From Bin87 sp963665395 (GTDB taxonomy: Bacteria; Chloroflexota; Dehalococcoidia; Lucifugimonadales; UBA3495): DNA of 64,000 nucleotides. This document shows positions 58,977-64,000 of this stretch, piece after piece (the first letter of the stretch is position 1; each line of letters starts with the position of its first letter). The notes under the pieces were generated by a model. It saw only the letters and a program-made list of their open reading frames with translations. It was not told the origin of the DNA and did no database searches. The stretch is from assembly GCA_963665395.2 (NCBI GenBank), contig OY762251.1:868001-932000 (forward strand). Direction: 5' to 3'. A program made the translations under genes and the position numbers.

Positions 58977-59756
58977 ATGCCACGTCCGCGTAAATCCAAT
59001 GCCGCTACTACTGCCCAGGCCCAGGGGCATGATGGTCCGGACCGCCTGTCGCCGGTTACCGAGAACTACCTGCTGTCGCTGTACAAGATGTGGGAGGACT
59101 CGGAGATCCCGACGCTGACCCAGCTGACCGAAGCTCTGCGCCAACTGCCGCCCACCGAAGGATTGGGCACATCGGTGCCGTCGGTGGCCGGGATGCTGCG
59201 GCGGATGCAGAAGCAGGGGCTGGTGGACATCGGGAACGACAAGCGCATCCGCATGACGGCGCGGGGCAAGAAGGAAGGGGAGAACATAGCGCGTCGGCAC
59301 CGGCTGGCCGAATGGCTGGTGGTCAGCCTGCTGGGCATGGAACTGCACGAGGCCCACATCGAGGCCCACCAGCTGGAGCACGGGATGTCCGAGGCGCTGG
59401 AGTCGAAGTTGATGGAGCGGCTGGGCAACCCGACCCATTCCCCCTTCGGCTGGCCCATACCGGGCAGCGGGCCCACCACGCCGACACGCGGAGCGGTTAC
59501 GCTGGACAACGTGGCCAGTGGCGCGCCGTACATCGTGGACCGAGTGCCGGAAGAGGACGCCGAGCTGCTGAAGTTCCTGGGGGCTGCGCAGTTGGTGCCG
59601 GAGCGCCGGATAACGTTGCTGGAGGGGTTGCCCTACCTGGGGGTGATGCAGGTGGAGACGGAAGTTGATCGCATCTCCATCGGCTACAACGTGGCGCGGC
59701 AGATCGTGGTGCGGCCGGCAGATATGGACGTCGGGGAAGTTTCACCCTCACCCTAA
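58977..59756 (+). CDS. DtxR/MntR-family metal-dependent transcriptional regulator
   Basis: 259 residues from the ATG at 58977. The winged helix is ENYLLSLYKMWEDSEIPTLTQLTEALRQL...TSVPSVAGMLRRMQKQGLVDIGNDKRIRMTARGKKEGENIARRHRLAEWLVV. The dimerisation/metal domain contains LGMELHEAHIEAHQLEHGMSEALESKLMERLGNPTHSPFGWPIP, with the Glu/His residues of the metal sites. A C-terminal SH3-like domain follows. The recognition region is longer than usual (QLPPTEGLGTSVPSV). It probably senses Fe or Mn. Confidence 0.9.
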   Translation: MPRPRKSNAATTAQAQGHDGPDRLSPVTENYLLSLYKMWEDSEIPTLTQLTEALRQLPPTEGLGTSVPSVAGMLRRMQKQGLVDIGNDKRIRMTARGKKEGENIARRHRLAEWLVVSLLGMELHEAHIEAHQLEHGMSEALESKLMERLGNPTHSPFGWPIPGSGPTTPTRGAVTLDNVASGAPYIVDRVPEEDAELLKFLGAAQLVPERRITLLEGLPYLGVMQVETEVDRISIGYNVARQIVVRPADMDVGEVSPSP

Positions 59757-59766
59757 GCCTCTCCCG

Positions 59767-60339
59767 TCAAGGGAGAGGGGATTCGAGGGTACGACGGACT
59801 TCGGCCCAACCCTGGGCCATAGTGCGCTCCGGGAAGGGAGGCGGCTCTGCATCGGGCATTACCCTGACGGCGACGAGGACCGGGCCGGGCCGGCGCATGA
59901 TGTCTTCCATCCCGATGAGGAATTCTTCAAGGTTGTCGTAACGACAGGCGTGGGCGTAGCCGGCGCTGCGGGCCATACCCTCAAAGTCGATGCGGTCCAG
60001 GCCGCGAATGGGCGTGCCGTCGGTGGAAGTATGGTCGGCGTCTTCGAGGACGAAGTGGACGAGGTTAGCGGGGGCCGCTTCGCCGATGGTGGCCAGGCTG
60101 GCCAGATCAGTGCGCAGTGTGGCGTCGCAGTCCAGTACCAGGATGCGGCGGTTGGGCTGGGCGATGGACAGGCCCAGGCCGACGGCGGGGGCGCGGTCCA
60201 TGCAGTCGGTGAGGTCGATGTCCAGATCGCGGCGGTCGGATACCTGGTGCCAGTCGCGCAAGGCCGCCGAGGTGGACACCACCAATGCGTCCTGACGGTG
60301 GTAGTTGATGGCGCGGGCGACTTCGCGGGAGGGTATCAT
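59767..60339 (-). CDS. Degenerate ThDP-domain protein (beta-subunit-like)
   Basis: 190 residues aligning with the 61354-61950 beta subunit: AINYHRQDALVVSTSA (AVRVIDNNREDAVVIPTM), APAVGLGLSIAQPNRRILVLD (ASNVGLGVALAQPGRKVMVLD), YDNLEEFLIGMEDIMRRPGPVLV. The ThDP/Mg motif GDGS...NN is CDAT (71-74) ...ED (99-100) here, so direct cofactor binding is doubtful. It may be a regulatory or structural subunit, or have another role. Its ATG overlaps the stop of the small membrane-protein gene (ATGA). Confidence 0.78.
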   Translation of the reverse strand: MIPSREVARAINYHRQDALVVSTSAALRDWHQVSDRRDLDIDLTDCMDRAPAVGLGLSIAQPNRRILVLDCDATLRTDLASLATIGEAAPANLVHFVLEDADHTSTDGTPIRGLDRIDFEGMARSAGYAHACRYDNLEEFLIGMEDIMRRPGPVLVAVRVMPDAEPPPFPERTMAQGWAEVRRTLESPLP

Positions 60340-60548
60340 TCGGAATCGGAATCGGTATTGTCGCGGCGGATTTCAGCGCGGCGGGAGGACACCATGGCAT
60401 AGAGGCCGGCGGGGATGAGCACGGCGCCGGGCACGGCCTTCAGCGCGTTGCCCTCCACGAAGCCCAGCCACAGCAGGTAGAAGCCGGCCACGACCACGGC
60501 GGAGGCCAGCAGGCGGCCGAAAATGCTGAAGGGACGGAACTTGGGCAT
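60336..60548 (-). CDS. Small two-helix membrane protein
   Basis: 70 residues: FGRLLASAVVVAGFYLLWLGFV and LKAVPGAVLIPAGLYAMVSS, then an acidic tail DNTDSDSE. It is translationally coupled to the degenerate ThDP-domain gene. No family recognised. Confidence 0.6.
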   Translation of the reverse strand: MPKFRPFSIFGRLLASAVVVAGFYLLWLGFVEGNALKAVPGAVLIPAGLYAMVSSRRAEIRRDNTDSDSE

Positions 60549-60566
60549 GAGCGAACTAGCGGGGTG

Positions 60567-60968
60567 TCAGGCGCCGATGGTCTCCGGTTGCGAGTGGGCG
60601 GCGATAACTGGCGCCAGATATTTGGACGCCTGCCGCAAGTCCACCGCCACGATGTCCCAGCCGCTCCCGTCGTCGAACCATTGCCGGTAACTCACGAAGT
60701 CGCCGTTGTCCACCACGCGGTAGTCAGCGTCGGCGTCCGGCTTGTCGCCCAGGGTCAGGGTGTCGGTGTCGGCGTCGTAGCCGCGCTCTGCGCTCAAAGG
60801 GAGGAACCAACTGACGTTCAATACGTCGACCCGCGTAACATCCTCGCTGCCTACGTCCGCAAGGTCGAGTATGACCCCGAAGTCATCCCGCAGCGCGGCG
60901 CCGCTGCGTCCCCCATGGGCGGCGATCATGATCAACGCATCGTCTTCGGGGTAGTACTTAACCTGCAT
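60567..60968 (-). CDS. DUF2283-like protein, putative antitoxin (second pair)
   Basis: 133 residues from the ATG at 60968, preceded by GAGGTG. MQVKYYPEDDALIMIAAHGG matches the DUF2283 hairpin (YY..DDaL.I), and GVILDLADVGSEDVTRVDVLNVSWFLP the second strand-helix. The C-terminal half is an extra module, as in the 39239 protein. It overlaps the upstream toxin-like gene by 11 bp. Confidence 0.55.
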   Translation of the reverse strand: MQVKYYPEDDALIMIAAHGGRSGAALRDDFGVILDLADVGSEDVTRVDVLNVSWFLPLSAERGYDADTDTLTLGDKPDADADYRVVDNGDFVSYRQWFDDGSGWDIVAVDLRQASKYLAPVIAAHSQPETIGA

Positions 60969-61332
60969 CTCGCACCTCCAAGTCTCTGCAACGCCGTTGG
61001 AACCAGGGGCTACCTTCATCTTCGACCCGTTCGGCTGCGAACTCGTCGAAGTGGGCCGTTACAATTTCCTGGTCATCCAGCGACACCACAACCCGCAACA
61101 TCTCCTCTCGTCCGGGAACGAATCCCCAATAGGTTATCGCTTCGCGGCGACCTAACCCATCTCTGCAAATGCCCCGGACCACCCAATAGTCCAGGACGTG
61201 CTGGATCCTGACGGCTGTAACGTCTCGTTTGGGGAATTCTCGCAGATGCCTGGTCAGCCATCTGGTGACGCCGCCCGCCGTGATGGTCTCCGGCAGCCCG
61301 GGCTGGCGGCCCGCATCGCGGTTAGGCTCCAT
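60958..61332 (-). CDS. Small toxin-like protein (second pair)
   Basis: 124 residues. RIQHVLDYWVVRGICRDGLGRREAITYWGFVPGREEMLRVVVSLDDQEIVTAHFDEF has the pattern of a small RelE/BECR-like domain: helical start, YW strand, long VVV strand, and a 'VTAH' strand comparable to 'VTAY' in the 38937 protein. The order and overlap with the DUF2283-like partner are the same as in that pair. Toxicity is inference. Confidence 0.5.
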   Translation of the reverse strand: MEPNRDAGRQPGLPETITAGGVTRWLTRHLREFPKRDVTAVRIQHVLDYWVVRGICRDGLGRREAITYWGFVPGREEMLRVVVSLDDQEIVTAHFDEFAAERVEDEGSPWFQRRCRDLEVRDAG

Positions 61333-61353
61333 CGGCGGGCGGGCGGTAAAGCG

Positions 61354-61950
61354 CTAGTTGTCGCCGGCCAGGGCGGTGGTGACTTCGTCGTAAGCCTGCT
61401 TTGCAGTGCGGGAGGCGCGGACGCGGAACTGCACCGGCGTGTTCTCGATCTCCGGCTCCACGGCGAGGTGGATGAAGACCGGTCCTTCCGCAGCGAGGAC
61501 TTCGCTGATGCCGGTGGTGAAGTCTTCCAGGTTGTCGAAGGAGAAGACGGCGGCGTAGCCGGCTCCTTTGGCGACTTCCTGCCAGTCAGTGACGCCGTCG
61601 GAGCCCGGGATGGGCTGTCCGCCGGTGACGGCATAGACGCCGTTGTTGAAAAGGAAGTGGTAGAAGTTCCTGGGGGCTTTGGTGGCGGTAGTGACCAGGG
61701 CGCCCAGGTTCATCAGCAGGCTGCCGTCGCCGTCCAGCACCATGACCTTGCGTCCCGGCTGGGCCAGGGCGACGCCGAGGCCGACGTTGCTGGCCTTGCC
61801 CATGGCGCCGGAGATGGGTAGGTCAAGGTTCTGGTTGCTGGTGACGGAAGGCAGGCCAAAGCGGACGTTGCCGGCGTTCATGGTGGGGATGACCACGGCG
61901 TCTTCGCGGTTGTTGTCGATGACGCGGACGGCGTCGGTGTTGTTGATCAT
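61354..61950 (-). CDS. ThDP-dependent decarboxylase beta subunit (sulfopyruvate/phosphonopyruvate type)
   Basis: 198 residues from the ATG at 61950 with AGGAGA 7 nt upstream. The ThDP/Mg site is GDGS (74-77)...NN (102-103), intact. It contains SGAMGKASNVGLGVALAQPGRKVMVLDGDG and FSFDNLEDFTTGISEVLAAEGPVFIHLAVEP, as in ComE-type subunits. It forms the active site with the alpha subunit encoded upstream. In known enzymes the pair decarboxylates sulfopyruvate or phosphonopyruvate; the substrate here is not proven. Confidence 0.85.
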   Translation of the reverse strand: MINNTDAVRVIDNNREDAVVIPTMNAGNVRFGLPSVTSNQNLDLPISGAMGKASNVGLGVALAQPGRKVMVLDGDGSLLMNLGALVTTATKAPRNFYHFLFNNGVYAVTGGQPIPGSDGVTDWQEVAKGAGYAAVFSFDNLEDFTTGISEVLAAEGPVFIHLAVEPEIENTPVQFRVRASRTAKQAYDEVTTALAGDN

Positions 61951-61970
61951 GGGAGTTTCTCCTGGGAATC

Positions 61971-61996
61971 GGGGCAACCACGAGGGTTGCCCCTAC
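61971..61996. repeat. Variant of the GTAGGGGC palindrome family
   Basis: GGGGCAACC (61971-61979) and GGTTGCCCC (61985-61993) followed by TAC. It shares the ggggc...gcccctac outline with the two 28-bp palindromes and is next to a tandem repeat. Confidence 0.6.
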
Positions 61997-62015
61997 GGGA
62001 TTGTGCGGGTTACGG

Positions 62016-62095
62016 GATTGCCGCGCTACGCTCGCTACGAGATTGCCGCGCTACGCTCGCTACGAGATTGCCGCGCTGCGCTCGCAATGACAGGG
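62016..62095. repeat. Tandem 25-bp repeat
   Basis: GATTGCCGCGCTACGCTCGCTACGA units at 62016-62040 and 62041-62065, then a diverged third from 62066 that ends as GCTCGCAATGACAGG. The unit is a relative of the GAGATTGCCACGCTGCGCTC repeat. It lies between the alpha and beta subunit genes. Confidence 0.8.
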
Positions 62096-62099
62096 ATGG

Positions 62100-62612
62100 C
62101 TAGGCGCCGAACTCGGTGCCGATGAGGACGGCCACCGGGCGGCTGAGGCGCTGGGACTCTTCGAAAGCGATGCTGATGCGGTCCGCGTCGTCGTCGGTTT
62201 CGACCAGGTAGTAGTTGATGCCCCAGGCGTGGAGGATGTGCTCGATGAAACGGCCGGCTGAGTCGGGAGTGGGGCCGCGCCGGGTCCAGCCGCGATAGCC
62301 GACCAGCATGACCAGGGGCTGGTTAAGGTCGAGGCACAGGCCGCGAATGGAGTCGCCGGCCTCGAAAACGCCGGTGTTCTGGATGAGAACCACGGGGTTG
62401 GCCCCACCGACCCAGAGACCGGCGGCAACGGCCATGGTTTCGCCCTCGCGACACACCGGAATGAGGTCCAGGGTGGGTTCCTCCAGCATCATGTTGTAGA
62501 GGAAGTTGGTTTCGCTGTCCGGGAGCCAGACGACGTGGGAAACGTTGTTCTTTTTCAGCTCGGCTACCAGGGAACCCGGATGCAAAACAGATTCGTACAC
62601 TTCAGTGGTCAT
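62100..62612 (-). CDS. ThDP-dependent decarboxylase alpha subunit (sulfopyruvate/phosphonopyruvate type)
   Basis: 170 residues, AAGGAG upstream of the ATG. The Pyr domain contains VSHVVWLPDSETNFLYN and IPVCREGETMAVAAGLWVGGANPVVLIQNTG, where the REGE glutamate (56/58) corresponds to the ThDP-activating Glu. YRGWTRRGPTPDSAGRFIEHILHAWGI is typical of ComD-type subunits. It heads a minus-strand operon with the beta subunit. Confidence 0.87.
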   Translation of the reverse strand: MTTEVYESVLHPGSLVAELKKNNVSHVVWLPDSETNFLYNMMLEEPTLDLIPVCREGETMAVAAGLWVGGANPVVLIQNTGVFEAGDSIRGLCLDLNQPLVMLVGYRGWTRRGPTPDSAGRFIEHILHAWGINYYLVETDDDADRISIAFEESQRLSRPVAVLIGTEFGA

Positions 62613-62677
62613 TCTGGAGACTCCTTGGGGCGATGGGCGGGAAGGGTGTATGAACAGTGCGTAATTTTCCAGCCGGC

Positions 62678-62706
62678 ATTATATGGGGCGGGATTTGGGG
62701 CGTCAA
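62678..62706 (-). promoter_or_regulatory. Sigma70-type promoter of the decarboxylase operon
   Basis: On the minus strand TTGACG (plus 62701-62706), exactly 17 nt, then a perfect TATAAT (plus 62678-62683). The ATG at 62612 is about 58 nt downstream of the predicted start. Confidence 0.7.
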
Positions 62707-63441
62707 CGGGCGGGGTTTCCTCACCAGGGCAATCGCATCTTATCCGAGGAGGACTTTGAGCAGGTAATCCTCATCCCATCCGGCGTTGAGCCGTTTCCCC
62801 TGGATGCCTACTTTCAAGGTTCTTTCGTTTTTCAGCAGGTTGTGTCCGATCTGCCGCAAGATGTTCATGTTTTGCGGCCCGTGCTCCTTGCGCACTCGGC
62901 ACTGATCCTCCCGAAAGGTCACGTCCAAGGTCCAGTGCAACGAGTTTTCGATGCTCCAGTGGCTTCTGACGACGGTCAGCAGTTGCTCCGCTGCGCCAGC
63001 CAGGCTACTGATGTAGTAGCGGGGTTGACTGGTGCTACCTTCCGGAGTTTGGCGATGGCCCACCACTTTGACCACCGCTTTTAGTTGCGGCCATCGCCCC
63101 TGGGGGTCCAGATAGTCCAGACAGTCTTGATCGGCGATGACCCGGCATTCCCGCCGTTCCACCCGCCCGTGTCCCTTATCCAGGGTTTGAGCGTGATCAT
63201 GGGGCGCCCCGTCAAACCCCCAAGCTTCGGCGCCTTCAAACAGATCTTGAATGCCTTCGTACAGTTGACCCTGGTTCTCCTTCACCGCCAGCACGTAATC
63301 GGCCCCGCCGTCGGTAATCTGCTGGGCAATCTCCCGCTGGCCGCCCATGGCGTCGATAGTTATGATGCAGCCATGCAAGTCCAGCATCTCCAGCAGTTGC
63401 GGGATGGCGGTGATCTCATTGGATTTCTCGTCGGTCTTGAC

Positions 63442-63466
63442 CCCGTGTCGTAGCACGGGGCAGGCT
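63442..63466. repeat. 25-nt palindrome insertion (AGCCTGCCCCGTG type) in transposase copy 3
   Basis: Read on the minus strand it is AGCCTGCCCCGTG, CTA, CGACACGGG, identical to 44050-44074 and between the same codons (Gln of LGQ and Val of VKTDEK). It is the only visible defect separating two good transposase frames. Confidence 0.88.
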
Positions 63467-63570
63467 CTGGCCCAGGGTCAGGCTCTGTTGCGTGGCCCAG
63501 GCGCTGACCATGTGAATGGCCCCTTTCTTACTCGCCCGGTCATAGGACCGTCGGGCCGTCTTGCCGTCAA

Positions 63571-63585
63571 TCCGCCTGCGGCGGA
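63571..63585. repeat. 15-nt palindrome TCCGCCGCAGGCGGA in transposase copy 3
   Basis: Same place as 43931-43945 in copy 1; it encodes the in-frame RRRR before IDGKT. Confidence 0.7.
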
Positions 63586-64000
63586 CCACTTCTCCCGGCA
63601 GCAGTTCAGCGATGGCCTGGGTCCAGGATACGAAGCAATTCTGCAACTGCATCGGGTCTAGCCGAGCGAAAACGGCGCCGAAAGTGTCGTGCGAGGGGAT
63701 GCCGTGGGGCAGTTCCAGGAAGGTTTGAAACCATTCCTGCTTGCTTTTGCCGAAGAGTTCGACGTGAACCCAGGAATCGGCGCCGCAGATGGTGGCGCAA
63801 ATGGAGATGGCGATGATGTCCACCAGCTTATGATGCTTGGTGCGCTCCACGCGGGGGTCGTCCAGCTCGGCGAAATGATCGAGAATGGTTGCCTTGGGCG
63901 CTTGCGCCATGTCCTGCCGCCTCCATGACGTTCAACGGATCGTGGCACGTTAGCACATTTCTAAAAATCCCATTCATATGCGATAGCCCTGATCAGGGCT

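Larger units (their letters stand above)
62740..63910 (-). pseudogene. ISAs1-family transposase split by a 25-nt palindrome
   Basis: The N-terminal frame (63910 to about 63467) runs MAQAPKATILDHFAELDDPRVERTKHHKLVDIIAISICATICGADSWVHVE...RRRRIDGKTARRSYD...QSLTLGQ. After the 25-nt insertion at 63442-63466, the +1 frame continues VKTDEKSNEITAIPQLLEMLDLHGCIITIDAMGGQREIA...VLAVKENQ...HWSIENSLHWTLDVTFREDQCRVR...LNAGWDEDYLLKVLL. Apart from the insertion all catalytic regions (IDGK, TIDAMG, HWSIEN) are present. It is inactive unless the ribosome shifts frame. Confidence 0.9.
62725..63991 (-). mobile_element. ISAs1-like insertion sequence, copy 3
   Basis: The ends are CAGGGCAATCGCATCTTAT at 62725 and CATATGCGATAGCCCTG ending at 63991. 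Length 1267 bp. The 10 nt flanking each side do not match, so no target duplication is seen. It is the near-complete relative of copy 1. Confidence 0.88.

Noticed and set aside
58272..59438. A 388-codon reading of the 58272-58832 gene
   Set aside because: The upstream part runs antisense through the DtxR-family gene; the ATG at 58832 with a good ribosome site gives a coherent 186-residue protein.
62016..62095. Possible CRISPR array
   Set aside because: Three directly adjoining 25-bp units without spacers; it is a simple tandem repeat of a dispersed repeat family.
63416..63910. Annotating the N-terminal half of the copy 3 transposase as an intact gene
   Set aside because: The downstream frame holds the rest of the same transposase (VKTDEK to GWDEDYL), separated only by a 25-nt insertion, so it is one broken gene.

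Overview
The window is GC-rich (about 62% by impression) bacterial chromosome with no rRNA, tRNA or CRISPR array that I could see. Its gene content suggests a Chloroflexota bacterium of the Dehalococcoidia/SAR202 type: family III CoA-transferases, an FAS1/MaoC-like hydratase, an SsuD-like flavin monooxygenase, a CoxL-like molybdenum hydroxylase, CoxD/CoxE-like maturation factors, carboxymuconolactone-decarboxylase-like proteins, very large FtsX-type permeases, and many dispersed palindromic repeats. That placement is inference; no marker gene is present. Layout: 1-1.2 kb holds a 5'-truncated CMD-family gene and an alpha/beta hydrolase. 1.2-5.7 kb is a full-length Lhr-type helicase. 5.7-14 kb (minus) is a seven-gene peptide-type ABC importer operon with two tandem lipoprotein substrate-binding proteins, behind a good sigma70-type promoter and a Fur-like box. 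14.4-17.7 kb (minus) holds a second CMD protein, a coiled-coil tail-anchored protein and a molybdenum hydroxylase large subunit without its small subunits. 18.3-26.9 kb (minus) has two giant FtsX-like permeases on either side of a methyltransferase fused to a PD-(D/E)XK nuclease domain. 27-31 kb (minus) has an SsuD-like monooxygenase, a GxxExxY gene between inverted repeats, CtaG with a secreted partner, and a dimeric alpha-beta-barrel protein. 31.2-33.3 kb is a zinc-ribbon DNA methylase. 33.5-38.9 kb (plus) is a CoA-transferase/hydratase operon containing a tandemly duplicated membrane-protein pair with a recognisable duplication scar. 38.9-39.7 kb is a toxin/DUF2283-like pair, 39.7-42.6 kb a two-component system followed by a His-rich exported protein, and 42.6-43.5 kb a HEPN/nucleotidyltransferase pair. 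43.5-46.1 kb is an insertion-sequence graveyard of three ISAs1-like elements. 46.2-48 kb is a second methyltransferase, on the same scaffold as the first but fused to an HNH nuclease. 48.1-57.8 kb (plus) has a MITE-like element, an MFS transporter, a DUF6941-like protein, a Ham1/RdgB-like NTPase, a CoxD/MoxR-like ATPase, an acidic protein, a DAO-family oxidase, a second MFS transporter and a CoxE-like VWA protein. 57.8-62.7 kb has two unknown proteins, a DtxR-family regulator, and a two-subunit ThDP decarboxylase operon (sulfopyruvate/phosphonopyruvate type) with an extra degenerate beta-like subunit and a second toxin/DUF2283-like pair. 62.7-64 kb is another broken ISAs1-like element. The most unusual signals are: (i) two DNA methyltransferases sharing one scaffold but carrying unrelated nuclease domains; (ii) three families of 15-25 nt palindromes inserted inside the ISAs1-like transposase genes, one at the identical codon boundary in two copies and frameshifting both; (iii) a tandem duplication whose joint fuses the start of a MaoC-type gene to the tail of a CoA-transferase gene; (iv) two independent overlapping pairs of a small toxin-like protein with a DUF2283-like partner; and (v) a 131-bp element with 23-bp perfect terminal inverted repeats and a flanking direct repeat. 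Functions are assigned from motifs read by eye, and no database search was possible.
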